Assembly: GCA_900541785.1 (NCBI GenBank)
Contig: UQKY01000007.1
Coordinates: forward strand, 1 to 63,543
DNA: 63,543 bases
From: an uncultured Collinsella sp.
Lineage (GTDB): Bacteria > Actinomycetota > Coriobacteriia > Coriobacteriales > Coriobacteriaceae
Reading direction: 5' to 3'
This document shows positions 49,801 through 57,660 of the stretch, piece after piece (position 1 is the first letter of the stretch; every line of letters starts with the position of its first letter). A program made the position numbers and the translations under genes. The notes beneath the pieces were generated by a model. That model made no database searches and was not told the origin of the DNA. It was given only the letters and a program-made list of their open reading frames with translations.

Positions 49801-50023
49801 GTGCAAGTCGTTCCATGTCGATTGTGGCGCGCTCGAGATGCCCTATGCCAAGACCGATGCCTATGCCGCGCTCGAGGCGAGCCGCCGAGCCCTCACCATC
49901 GCCGGCGTGGACGGCACGCGTCTGGCTTGCGCTCGTACCGAGGACGACCTGCCCCACAATGTCAACCCGACGAACATTGCCACGGTATCCGAGGTCGTGA
50001 CCGAGGTTATCCGCCGTTCGTAG
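46826..50023 (+). CDS. Large membrane protein with degenerate, split M28-like peptidase domain
   Basis: 1065 residues from MANTQNYINHLLQNTG, with GGAG five bases upstream. Four membrane segments: about 57-95 (two) and 157-207 (two). Peptidase-like pieces: PVVVVAHYDSP (His138, Asp140), then GAVCNKSSVAAML (219-231) where M28 enzymes have GA.DNASGVAALL. After a gap of about 680 residues come WFVATGASDCDGAGMKAF, INLESVGAGR and PHNVNP. The Asp bridging metal is replaced by Cys and the Glu-Glu pair by Ser-Asp, so catalysis looks lost. The gap (about 240-920) is acidic, Ala/Glu/Pro-rich and probably disordered. Confidence 0.75.
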   Translation: MANTQNYINHLLQNTGITPACSEEERLAAEDIAQIFRNHGFDPEVQEFNAPAPSRLAFAVTGILAFAGALLMGIGGGIGLVGTLLAIVGAVLYVLERTGHPVVSRLGKTGVSQNVIAYHKASGPLASPRNRPVVVVAHYDSPRAELLAREPYASYRALIAKLLPVATVAPAAVAILRILPLPGALKVLLWIVAILASLVALANAANIISNRHILPYTSGAVCNKSSVAAMLGVMDNVAPFQGENEFPDDVPFDTYFGEQKRRAEEMARAAAEYAAAQQQNDYGNTIEYEEPTYAEDEFGQPIAPDAQTEPEQGEAFDEQIEGFEGASADETLIGAIVPEDQNQAVQAEEFNDEVSAAESAEEPVAAEPEPKLYRNAAGNIRFGSDAIRALGMLPESCTLDYEEGEEPTFEPEPAPVVTAPAPAVTVDDESAAVAVAVAEPEAVSAIDPAAGLDILAPAAPAQDVADESDDDYVEQPRRVSYESDTDFSAEIPAATPHADIASAFSSIGASASNFFKGALAKGKKFVDDFEEKRAATREAAEQEAIAQQQAAEAAREHAAQEFEQNEAMQSAPVDAAEATTSFESQQPASADVVEATTSFEAQQHVDSTMSFDAAKFDSTITFEKQGTAIAEPLPISDEQGDAVDDDEPIDAAEIQDAAEDESVEANSDEEQYAAADQGDSTEVEQEEVPAVSETPETDESRPYSTQIFTMPTPSGSGATVANVAPTQDETVDSLMAQISSQASPRPQMNVPDPASAPSPAPSSSPLASVPDPSLPSMKQANVASRTSLFDLPDPSAQVNDPFATAQGPEPTSAPVAPPMPVASGAQPIETISAPAPAAPKSRKRGLGGLFGRKKKNEQDSMSDWLGVEDDYDAKKSGRGIGSWDNFEDDNDGWKGGATSSDGASSEDMLSAVASMGDDELLGHDIWFVATGASDCDGAGMKAFLASHRDKLRGVFFINLESVGAGRLSVVTVEGEQQLLKGDRRIMNLVSKVCKSFHVDCGALEMPYAKTDAYAALEASRRALTIAGVDGTRLACARTEDDLPHNVNPTNIATVSEVVTEVIRRS

Positions 50024-50044
50024 ACGGAGCTCTAAGGAGTCAAC

Positions 50045-50263
50045 GTGTTTTCGTATATTAAGCGCCATTGGCCTGTCTACGCGATTTTGACCTTGATTGC
50101 CATTGCGTTAGGATTTGGGGCTGCCTACATCGTGGGTGCAAAGGGCTCGACCCCCGCCTCCGCAATCAGCGAAGAGGTGGAGCAAGAACAGAGCACGGGT
50201 GCCGATGGGATTCCTGAGTCCGAGCAGGCAATCGTTGATGGTGGATCTTCGTCTGCAGAGTAG
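50045..50263 (+). CDS. Small single-pass membrane protein
   Basis: 72 residues. GTG start with AGGAG six nt upstream, 22 nt after the large M28-like gene, so likely the same operon. One N-terminal membrane helix (YAILTLIAIALGFGAAYIVG), then a Ser/Glu-rich extracytoplasmic tail. Function unknown. Confidence 0.65.
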   Translation: MFSYIKRHWPVYAILTLIAIALGFGAAYIVGAKGSTPASAISEEVEQEQSTGADGIPESEQAIVDGGSSSAE

Positions 50264-50293
50264 ATACGGCGATTTACATGATTGAAAGCGGGC

Positions 50294-50323
50294 GAGCCAG
50301 GGGACTGGCTCCCCCCCCTTTTC
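50294..50323 (+). terminator. Possible terminator between convergent genes
   Basis: GAGCCAG-GGGA-CTGGCTC stem followed by a run of C and then TTTT. The long C tract makes it atypical. Confidence 0.4.
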
Positions 50324-50329
50324 ATCGCG

Positions 50330-53300
50330 CTAGCGCTTCTTTGGGATCGACCTAAGGCGAGCGAACCATAGGGCTGCGGCACCCGAGGTCAGGAGCGCGG
50401 TGATGCAAGCGGCGATGGGAGCTGATCCTGTTGCCGGTAGGTCCTGCGGTAGGGTACAGCGTTGAATGACGCTGTCCTCGTCATGTGACTCAAGTTTATT
50501 GCCGCCACCGTTGCGGCAAAGATCGACGCGCGCGCTGTTGGTGAGTGCGGTTTGGGGCGTATAAGCCGACGTTGCCTGCATATGTACGACTGCGCCCCGA
50601 GCGTCTGTGCCAAGGATTGCTTTGGCATCGTCAAGGTCGTCGTGCTCATCTTTGAGATCATCGCGGGTCCAAGAATCCGCATCGCTTCGAGTCGTAAAGT
50701 CGGCGGCTACCGCACCGTATTCAATTCGAATGCCCGTTACGACGGTATTGGACGCAAGGTCGAGTTCTTTCGCCTCGAGTGTGGTGGATTCCGTGGTCGA
50801 GACATCCGCCTTCCAGAGGTGCCAGCCGTCGTAATCGATGAGGCGGCAATCCTCACTCAGACTCTCCCTTACTTCGTCGGACTCAAGCCAAGGGTTTTCG
50901 TGCCCATCGTCAAGTGTCGCGTTTGCCGGCTCATCGACGTCTGTCGAGTCCAACGGCGTCGTGCGATACCACACGTTGCACAGACCATTGAGGTCGCCGA
51001 TGGCGACGGGGGTTTCGATTGAGATGAATCTCGCTGTGCCGTCTTTGGCGCACTCAAGATCATCGGTAATCGTAAACTCATCAACCCAAGTAGCGGAATC
51101 GTTTCGAGCATCGATGGTATAGGAGAAAAGCCCATCACTATTGGTTTGCGTCGTGGCGCGGTTTTTACCATCGCCGTTAGCCAACAGGCCCTTTTCGATA
51201 GGTTGGACAAGTTCCTGACGCTTGTCGACCTGCCCCTTGATCTCGATGGGCGCATCCTTCATCGCGACGGATTGGACTTCTCCCGTATCTTTTATTTCAA
51301 ACGTTATCTCCTCGGCAAGGTCATAGGTCCGCGGAGACATCATTTCGCGCAACGAGTAGGTGCCAGGTGCAAGATGTTCGACGCGGTGCGGCTTGTCGGA
51401 TGAGGTCCAGGAGTCTATTTCGGTTTTATCGGGACCATATAAGGTGAGCTGTGCGCCTTCCACTTCCTGCTCACCGCTTGCATCGACCTTGGAGATATCA
51501 ACCTTGGTGTAATCGTCGGATACGTTAAGCCGTGCTTCTACAACGGGTGTTTTCTGGTCGGCATAAGTAAGGTCGACAATATGGGATGTCCGATCGAGTA
51601 AGAAGCCTGCCGGCGCTTGAGTCTCGACAACCTCATAGCGTGCGGTGCCAGATCCCAGCGGGAGGTCGTCCGCGTGTGCTTCCCCAGTTTCATCCGTCGT
51701 GACGGTAGCGACAGTCTCACCGTCGAGCGCGGCAATGCTACCGTCGGGGCGCACGATATCACCCGAGGCACGGATCTCAAAGACGGCGCCCGCGAGGCTG
51801 CTGCCGTCTACGGCATCGGTTTTAACGATCCTGATGTTTCCGGTCGCGGCGTGGTCATAATACGAGGCGATTGCAACGGGCGTTAGGTTCATGTCGGCGG
51901 GTATGTTTACCTCGATCTCCTCGCCGACAAGATAGGGCTCTTTGGCCGAGGTTTCGCGTACATAATAGGTGCCCGGCACGAGCGATTCGGGCAGTGTGAC
52001 GGTCCCGGTCGCGTCAGTCGTAAAGGTGTCCATTACGTTATGTGTTGGATACCAGCAAGTTTGTGAGACAGATTCGTGATTGCTGTCGAGGAGTTGGAAG
52101 GTGAATCCGGCTAGTGGAACAGAAGCGCCTGTTTGGGCATCGCGTTTTACAATCTGGAGATGCGTCGACAGAGCGTGGTTGTCCACGATATATTGAAGCA
52201 CGGCGCCGTTGGAAATCTGATTGGCCCCGACGGTCCATTCCCCCGCACGTTTAAAACCCTCGGGGACGGTTTCCGGAACCTCGCGAATCGTGTAGCCGGC
52301 ACGGTCGTATGGGATGGCTCCGTGGACACCGGCGGGTCGCTTGCCTGTGCCGAACCATGTTTCGGGCTGATCTTTGGTGGAGGCAAAGCCATAGATGTTT
52401 GTGGTCAGTGTGCCAACAACCTGCTGAGAACTGTTGCTGACAACCTCAAAGACAACACCACCCGCCGGTTGCTCCAGGCCGGATTGGTCGCTATTGCCGT
52501 AATCCTTGAATTTGGAAATCTCAAGGTCAAACGCAATGGGGATATCGGAAATGCGAGATTCGATCTCGACCACGCCTGAATCACCGAGCTGGTCGGCTCC
52601 AACGGTATAGGTCCAGCTGTCGTTGGTTGGCAGGTAGCCCTCGGGGGTTTTTGATTCGTAGATGGTAAAGGTTCCTAAGGGGACATCGGCGAGGGTGGCC
52701 CGACCGCTTTCGTCGGTCGTGAGGATTTGTGCCCATCCAGGGGTTGATTGCGACACACACGTGAACTCTGCTCCTGCGAGTGAAGATCCCACCTGGGGGC
52801 CGGCATTCGTCGCGGCATCGAGTTTTACGATACGCAGGTTGATGGTGCCGGGCTGTTCATCAATGGCGACCTGTCCACCGTCATTCCCCGTGGTAAAGGC
52901 GATGCGATCGTGGCGGGGGACATAGCCGGCCGGTGCCTTCGTTTCAACTAGGTAGTATGCAGTGTTGGGCAGAAGAGTTGCTTGCGCCCGACCGTTGCTG
53001 TCCATCTGGATGGTGCCGACACGCGCGCCGCTGGCGCTCTCAAAAATATCGAATGTTGCCCCGTCAAACTGATAAGTATTGTTTCCGCTGGTAATGGCAG
53101 CGTTTGCAGACTGCTTTTGGAAGGAAACAGAGACCGCCGGCAGTACATAGAGCATGTCCTGACGTTTGCTGCCGCCCGATACGGCTCCTAGATAGCGTCG
53201 CGCGCGGTGCGGAGCGGCTTTGATGTTTCCTGATTTTGCGCTGTCGTGGAGCCACCGCGCCGCCGCCACGACTTCATTGTCAGCGGTAAAGTGCCCACTC

Positions 53301-53761
53301 TTGGTTTTGCCCTGAGCGGTCGTGTAAGAGTAAGTACCGTCGACATGGGTAGTGCCGTTGAGCATCCATACGGCAAGCTGGGTTGCGGCGCGGGCGCGAT
53401 CGGGTGAAAGATGGTAACCGCCAAACGACGTGGCGGTAGGATATCCGTGACAAACGATTGCCGCGAACTCGTCGTCGAGCCACACCCAGCCTTGATCAAA
53501 GTTGAGCCATGGGCCGCCCGGCTTGGTGGGGCCGGGGCGCTCCTGGTTCATGCAGTAGGCAATCGAGGCGTCTTGAGCTTCATACTTGCCGATGAAGAAG
53601 GGCCCACAATCATCGCTAATAGTGCGGAAGCCGAGCTGACCGTAGCCATCGACGGCAAATGCGGCTCCCGGTGTCAGGCAGCCGAAAAGCAGGAAGAGGA
53701 GCAGGAGCAGCGGACCTGTTGCGATTGCGCTGTGGACAGAGTGCGTGGGTGCGTTGGACAT
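50330..53761 (-). CDS. LPXTG cell-wall adhesin with thioester domain and Cna-B repeats
   Basis: 1143 residues. Signal peptide about 1-36 (hydrophobic core, cut after AFA). The thioester domain follows, with Cys70 in SIAYCMNQERPGP and Gln128 in ATQLAVWML, the pair that forms an internal Cys-Gln thioester in such adhesins. At least five Cna-B/SpaA-like repeats carry E-box motifs (YYLVETKAPAGY, FTIYESKTPEGY, YTIREVPETVPEGF, YYVRETSAKEPY, YEVVETQAPAGF), expected to hold isopeptide bonds. A C-terminal LPATG (1108-1112), membrane helix and basic tail complete a sortase signal. No sortase is in the window. ATG with AAGGAG upstream. Probably a covalent host-binding surface protein. Confidence 0.9.
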   Translation of the reverse strand: MSNAPTHSVHSAIATGPLLLLLFLLFGCLTPGAAFAVDGYGQLGFRTISDDCGPFFIGKYEAQDASIAYCMNQERPGPTKPGGPWLNFDQGWVWLDDEFAAIVCHGYPTATSFGGYHLSPDRARAATQLAVWMLNGTTHVDGTYSYTTAQGKTKSGHFTADNEVVAAARWLHDSAKSGNIKAAPHRARRYLGAVSGGSKRQDMLYVLPAVSVSFQKQSANAAITSGNNTYQFDGATFDIFESASGARVGTIQMDSNGRAQATLLPNTAYYLVETKAPAGYVPRHDRIAFTTGNDGGQVAIDEQPGTINLRIVKLDAATNAGPQVGSSLAGAEFTCVSQSTPGWAQILTTDESGRATLADVPLGTFTIYESKTPEGYLPTNDSWTYTVGADQLGDSGVVEIESRISDIPIAFDLEISKFKDYGNSDQSGLEQPAGGVVFEVVSNSSQQVVGTLTTNIYGFASTKDQPETWFGTGKRPAGVHGAIPYDRAGYTIREVPETVPEGFKRAGEWTVGANQISNGAVLQYIVDNHALSTHLQIVKRDAQTGASVPLAGFTFQLLDSNHESVSQTCWYPTHNVMDTFTTDATGTVTLPESLVPGTYYVRETSAKEPYLVGEEIEVNIPADMNLTPVAIASYYDHAATGNIRIVKTDAVDGSSLAGAVFEIRASGDIVRPDGSIAALDGETVATVTTDETGEAHADDLPLGSGTARYEVVETQAPAGFLLDRTSHIVDLTYADQKTPVVEARLNVSDDYTKVDISKVDASGEQEVEGAQLTLYGPDKTEIDSWTSSDKPHRVEHLAPGTYSLREMMSPRTYDLAEEITFEIKDTGEVQSVAMKDAPIEIKGQVDKRQELVQPIEKGLLANGDGKNRATTQTNSDGLFSYTIDARNDSATWVDEFTITDDLECAKDGTARFISIETPVAIGDLNGLCNVWYRTTPLDSTDVDEPANATLDDGHENPWLESDEVRESLSEDCRLIDYDGWHLWKADVSTTESTTLEAKELDLASNTVVTGIRIEYGAVAADFTTRSDADSWTRDDLKDEHDDLDDAKAILGTDARGAVVHMQATSAYTPQTALTNSARVDLCRNGGGNKLESHDEDSVIQRCTLPQDLPATGSAPIAACITALLTSGAAALWFARLRSIPKKR

Positions 53762-54015
53762 GGCTGCTCCTTATCCCTCGTGCGCCGCATGGGGAGGTTG
53801 CGACGCGTAGGATGAGGCTACCCCCGAGGTTCATGCGGGTAAGTACCGGAGCCTGACCAAAAGCTTGCCCAATTCCTGACAAATTGAGCTCAAATACAAC
53901 AATCAAGCAAAAGCGCAGGTAGAAGATAAGGAGAACAGGAGGTTAAAGGTCCTCATCTCCACAATTGACGCGATTTTCAAACGAATCTCCACAGCTAAAA
54001 CAAGCATCGCCACTC
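53762..54015. other. Non-coding stretch upstream of tRNA-Gly
   Basis: About 250 bp between the adhesin start and the tRNA-Gly promoter. It should contain the adhesin promoter on the minus strand, but I see no clear -35/-10. No gene or repeat recognised. Confidence 0.5.
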
Positions 54016-54045
54016 TTGTATCGAACAAGACAACCGCGTTATACT
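54016..54045 (+). promoter_or_regulatory. Promoter of tRNA-Gly
   Basis: -35 TTGTAT (54016-54021), -10 TATACT (54040-54045), 18-nt spacer, 12 nt before the tRNA. Confidence 0.65.
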
Positions 54046-54057
54046 ATCCCCACATAT

Positions 54058-54132
54058 GCGGGCATCGCCAAGTGGTAAGGCATCAGCTTCCCAAGCTGAC
54101 ACTCGCGGGTTCGAGTCCCGTTGCCCGCTCCA
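54058..54132 (+). tRNA. tRNA-Gly (anticodon CCC)
   Basis: 75 nt. Acceptor GCGGGCA/TGCCCGC, anticodon stem TCAGC/GCTGA with loop TTCCCAA giving CCC (GGG codons), T-arm GCGGGTTCGAGTCCCG; CCA encoded at 54130-54132. Confidence 0.95.
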
Positions 54133-54143
54133 GCTAGAAGCAC

Positions 54144-54176
54144 AAGCACGGCACCATCACGGTGCCGTGCTTTTTT
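54144..54176 (+). terminator. Terminator after tRNA-Gly
   Basis: AAGCACGGCACC / GGTGCCGTGCTT with a 5-nt loop, then TTTT. Confidence 0.9.
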
Positions 54177-54185
54177 CAATAAAGC

Positions 54186-54455
54186 GCCGGGACTCGAACC
54201 CGCCAGGGTGCGAGCGTTAAGCAAACGCGAAGCGTTTGTAGCGAGCAGGCGAAGGCGCCGACAGGCGCCTGAAGCCGGTGCGGATTTGCGAAGCAAATAC
54301 GCGGACGTCCCGTTGCCCGCTCCATGGAGCACAGAAGACCTCGGGACGGCCAATTCAACAAAGTCTTCCCCATCGTCACCGTGAATCCGAGGGGATCGAC
54401 CGCAGCCGGTGCGGATTTGCGAAGCAAATACGCGGACGTCCCCATGCCCGCTCCA
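54186..54455. repeat. tRNA-Gly tail array: T-arm mimic, hairpins and two copies of the tRNA 3' end
   Basis: Contains, in order: an inverted copy of the tRNA T-arm (54188-54203, 16 of 16); hairpin CAAACGC-GAA-GCGTTTG (54222-54238); hairpin AGGCGCC-GACA-GGCGCCT (54253-54270); hairpin ATTTGC-GAA-GCAAAT (54284-54298); a perfect 18-nt copy of the tRNA 3' end with CCA (54307-54324). After a spacer, a 38-nt exact repeat of 54273-54310 appears at 54404-54441, leading into another 3'-end copy (54438-54455, 16 of 18). No complete second tRNA. No gene is seen up to purB at 54558. Confidence 0.85.
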
Positions 54456-54557
54456 ATTCCAAAATGTTAGGTTAATGCCTGCTGCCCATACTTGCACCTG
54501 CGCACGGTACAATGGTTGGGTTACGACCAACGTGCCAATAACCAAAAAGGAGCCGCT

Positions 54558-55904
54558 ATGATCGATCGCTATACCCGCCCGGAGATGGGACACATCTTCT
54601 CCCTCGAGAACAAGTACGCCATTTGGCAGGAGATCGAGGTTCTGGCCTGCGAGGCCCAGGCGGAGCTCGGCAAGATCGGTATTTCCAAAGACGAGGCCCA
54701 GTGGATCCGCGACCATGCCAACTTTGAGAAGGCGAAGGTCGATGAGATCGAGGAAGTCACGCGCCACGACGTCATTGCCTTCCTGACCAACATGAAGGAA
54801 TACATCGATGCCGATGTTCCCGAGGGCGACCCCAAGCCCAGCCGCTGGGTTCACTATGGCATGACCAGCTCGGATCTGGGCGACACGGCCCTGTGCTACC
54901 AGCTCACCCAGGCCTGCGACCTGATTATCGAGGACGTCAAGAAGCTCGGCGAGATTTGCAAGCGTCGCGCCTTTGAGGAGCGCAACACGCTCTGTGCCGG
55001 CCGCACTCATGGCATCCACGCCGAGCCGATGACCTTCGGCATGAAGTTTGGCTCTTGGGCCTGGGAGCTCAAGCGCGATCTGGATCGTCTTGAGGACGCC
55101 CGCAAGAATGTTGCCTTCGGTGCTATTTCGGGCGCTGTCGGCACGTACAGCTCCATCGAGCCGTTCGTCGAGGAGTATGTCTGCGAGCACCTGGGCCTGG
55201 TTCACGACCCGCTGTCCACGCAGGTTATCAGCCGCGACCATCACGCCTATCTCGCCGGCGTTCTCGCCACCACCGCAGCCACCTGCGAGCGCATCGCTAC
55301 CGAGGTCCGCAATCTGCAGAAGACTGATACGCTCGAGGCCGAGGAGCCGTTCCGTAAGGGCCAAAAGGGCAGCTCAGCCATGCCGCACAAGCGCAACCCC
55401 ATCACCATGGAGAAAGTCTGCGGTCTGTCGCGCGTCGTGAAGTCCAACGCCCAGGTTGCCTTCGATAACGTCGCCCTGTGGCACGAGCGTGACATTTCGC
55501 ACTCCTCTGCCGAGCGCGTCGCCCAGGCCGATAGCTTCATCGCCCTCGACCACATGTTCCAGTGCCTCATCCGCGTTATCGACGGCCTGCAGCTGTATCC
55601 CGCCCGCATGATGGCCAACCTCAATAAGACCCGCGGCCTCATCTTCTCTTCCAAGGTACTGCTCGCCCTCGTCGACACGGGCATCACCCGCGAGGACGCG
55701 TACGCCATTGTGCAGGAGAACGCTATGGCAACCTGGCACGAGGTACAGGATTGTGTCTCCGGCCCCACCTTTAAGGAGCGTCTCGAGGCCGACCCGCGCT
55801 GCACCGTCAGTCAGGAGAAGCTCGACGAGATCTTTGATCCGTGGGACTTCCTCACCCGTATCGACACGGTCTTTGATCGTCTGGAGCAGCTGAGCTTCGA
55901 GTAG
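54558..55904 (+). CDS. purB: Adenylosuccinate lyase
   Basis: 448 residues; cleaves SAICAR and adenylosuccinate in purine synthesis. Fumarase-superfamily signature GSSAMPHKRNPI, and HYGMTSSDLGDTA and RTHGIHAEP around the active site. Starts MIDRYTRPEMGHIFS with AAGGAG six bases upstream; the longer frame is not homologous. A TACAAT box at 54508-54513 may be its -10. Confidence 0.97.
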   Translation: MIDRYTRPEMGHIFSLENKYAIWQEIEVLACEAQAELGKIGISKDEAQWIRDHANFEKAKVDEIEEVTRHDVIAFLTNMKEYIDADVPEGDPKPSRWVHYGMTSSDLGDTALCYQLTQACDLIIEDVKKLGEICKRRAFEERNTLCAGRTHGIHAEPMTFGMKFGSWAWELKRDLDRLEDARKNVAFGAISGAVGTYSSIEPFVEEYVCEHLGLVHDPLSTQVISRDHHAYLAGVLATTAATCERIATEVRNLQKTDTLEAEEPFRKGQKGSSAMPHKRNPITMEKVCGLSRVVKSNAQVAFDNVALWHERDISHSSAERVAQADSFIALDHMFQCLIRVIDGLQLYPARMMANLNKTRGLIFSSKVLLALVDTGITREDAYAIVQENAMATWHEVQDCVSGPTFKERLEADPRCTVSQEKLDEIFDPWDFLTRIDTVFDRLEQLSFE

Positions 55905-55929
55905 GTTCGGGCATAACGTTAGCTTTTTA

Positions 55930-55969
55930 GGGCGCTTTGCTGGTAATGTGTGTTGCCGGCAAAGCGCCT
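55930..55969 (+). terminator. Hairpin after purB
   Basis: GGCGCTTTGC (55931-55940) pairs with GCAAAGCGCC (55959-55968), about 25 nt past the purB stop. No T-run follows, so it may be a weak or factor-assisted terminator. Confidence 0.5.
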
Positions 55970-56032
55970 CGTTGCATTTAGGGAAAGACGGGGATAATAG
56001 TCGTCTCGAATAACATTCTGAGAGGGGATCGC

Positions 56033-56296
56033 ATGATTTCGTTTGATTACAAGCCTCAGGGCGTGTGTGCTCGCAATATTCACCTTGACCTTTCCGATGA
56101 CGGCAGCAAGGTGCTGGGCGTCGAGTTTACCGGCGGCTGCGATGGCAACCTCAAGGCCATCTCCAGGCTGGTCGAAGGCGCTCCCGCCGATCGCGTAATC
56201 GAGGTTCTCGCCGGTAATACCTGCGGTATGAAAAAGACCTCTTGCGCCGATCAGCTTACGCGCGCTATCGAGGCCGCTCGCGCAGAGATCGCCTAA
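56033..56296 (+). CDS. TSCPD-domain protein (TIGR03905-like)
   Basis: 87 residues. Conserved cysteines lie in PQGVCARNIHLDL, TGGCDGNLKAISRL and the final CGMKKTSCADQLTRAI, the TSCPD motif otherwise found at the C-terminus of some ribonucleotide reductases. Stand-alone members are uncharacterised; metal or nucleotide binding is plausible. Its stop TAA shares one base with the next gene's ATG (TAATG), so the two are coupled. Confidence 0.88.
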   Translation: MISFDYKPQGVCARNIHLDLSDDGSKVLGVEFTGGCDGNLKAISRLVEGAPADRVIEVLAGNTCGMKKTSCADQLTRAIEAARAEIA

Positions 56297-57507
56297 TGAG
56301 CATCGCTGATCGCTTTAAGAATGGAATAACGCGTCGAGGTTTTGTGCTGGGTGGCGCCGCTACCGGTGCTGCTGCCGTACTGGCCGGTTGCTCGAAAAAA
56401 ACGGGCACGAGTGATGACGTCGCTGGCGAGCCGCAGGTTATCAAGGACGATTCGAAGATTGTCTCGATCACTGATGAGTACGAAGCTGTTGATATCGATC
56501 TTGAGCCCGCGGCCTCGTGGACGCTGCCGCTGGGCACGCTGCTGTACTACTGCGATGGCGACTACGCTGCCGCGATGATGGCGCCTGCTTCTGCCCTGCA
56601 TGCCAATACGCTTGGTGTGCTCAACCTGGGCGATGGCTCGCTTACCACACTTATCGAGGATCCCATCGAGGGAACCGGTTATGCGTTTTACGACGTTCGC
56701 GCGGGTGATGGCGTGTTCGCGTGGGTCGAGATGAACTTTGCCAATGCGTCCTGGAAACTCTATGCGCAAAACCTTGCAGACTCCTCCCTTACCGGCAACG
56801 CTGTCGAGCTCGACCGCGGTGGCGAAAACTACGATCCGCCGCTCTTCACAGCGTATGGGTCGTCGGTCATCTGGTATAAGATGCCTTCGTCCGGCGGCAC
56901 CAAGACGAGTAACGATTCGTACTGCTACCGTCAGTCGCCCAGCGAGTCCAAGCCTGAGACTATTTGGAAGTCGACGGGCCGTTTCGCATCCGCCCCGCGT
57001 GTGAGCGACGGCATCCTGACCATCTCGCCCCGCGTGCACAATGATGAGGGCGTCTATTACGGTATGACGGCGATCGACCTGACTGACGGCAACAACACGA
57101 AGCGAGCTCAGCTGGTGCTTCCTTCGTCGGTTTCGCCTTTCGAGGCCGTGTATATGGGCGACACCTTCGTGTTCTCCATTGAGGCGACGTATAGCGGTGT
57201 GGGTAGCCTGGGCAATATGGGCACCTATATCGGTAACGAGGGCGGGCCGTATCTCTTCCTTTCGCGTGAGCCGCTCGCGTGCGCTGCGGGAAGGAAAAAC
57301 AAATACCTGGTTAAGGTTCAGGCGTCGCATTTTTTGATTGACACTTCGGCTAAGACCTACGGCTCGCTTCTGTCACCCGACCGAGCTTTGGAGTATGGCG
57401 ATTATCCTGCTACGGCGGGTAAATCGAACTCGTTCTTAACGTACGCAACGGTGCGTAACAGCCAGGGAATTCCCGAGACGGTTACCGCTCGCTTGTTCTC
57501 TCTTTAG
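56296..57507 (+). CDS. Putative Tat-exported lipoprotein, beta-propeller-like
   Basis: 403 residues from MSIADRFKNGITRRGFVLGG. Twin-arginine motif TRRGFVLGG at 10-18, then a lipobox (VLAGC), predicting Tat export and lipid anchoring. The mature part is rich in short beta strands with Trp/Tyr and Gly-Asp turns (YAFYDVRAGDGVFAWVEMNF), consistent with a propeller fold. Function unknown. It precedes a two-component system but is separated from it by a hairpin-containing gap. Confidence 0.78.
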   Translation: MSIADRFKNGITRRGFVLGGAATGAAAVLAGCSKKTGTSDDVAGEPQVIKDDSKIVSITDEYEAVDIDLEPAASWTLPLGTLLYYCDGDYAAAMMAPASALHANTLGVLNLGDGSLTTLIEDPIEGTGYAFYDVRAGDGVFAWVEMNFANASWKLYAQNLADSSLTGNAVELDRGGENYDPPLFTAYGSSVIWYKMPSSGGTKTSNDSYCYRQSPSESKPETIWKSTGRFASAPRVSDGILTISPRVHNDEGVYYGMTAIDLTDGNNTKRAQLVLPSSVSPFEAVYMGDTFVFSIEATYSGVGSLGNMGTYIGNEGGPYLFLSREPLACAAGRKNKYLVKVQASHFLIDTSAKTYGSLLSPDRALEYGDYPATAGKSNSFLTYATVRNSQGIPETVTARLFSL

Positions 57508-57565
57508 TCTCCGAGGGGTTAAAAAGGGCTCGACAGGGGAATAAGCGCGTTGTGACTATGAGTAC

Positions 57566-57604
57566 CGCCCGCCGAGCTATCGCACCCATGCGATACCCGG
57601 TGGG
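57566..57604. other. Hairpin upstream of the two-component operon
   Basis: TATCGCA-CCCA-TGCGATA with partly paired GCCCGCC/GGTGGGC flanks, between the lipoprotein and response-regulator genes. No T-run. Possible terminator or operator. Confidence 0.4.
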
Positions 57605-57660
57605 CTCAGGTGCGTTAAAATGAGCTTGTTCTTAGCTAATTGAGACAGGGGGGCCGTGTT

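Noticed and set aside
54186..54455. Extra tRNA-Gly genes
   Set aside because: Only T-arm and acceptor 3' fragments are present; no D-arm or anticodon arm can be folded.
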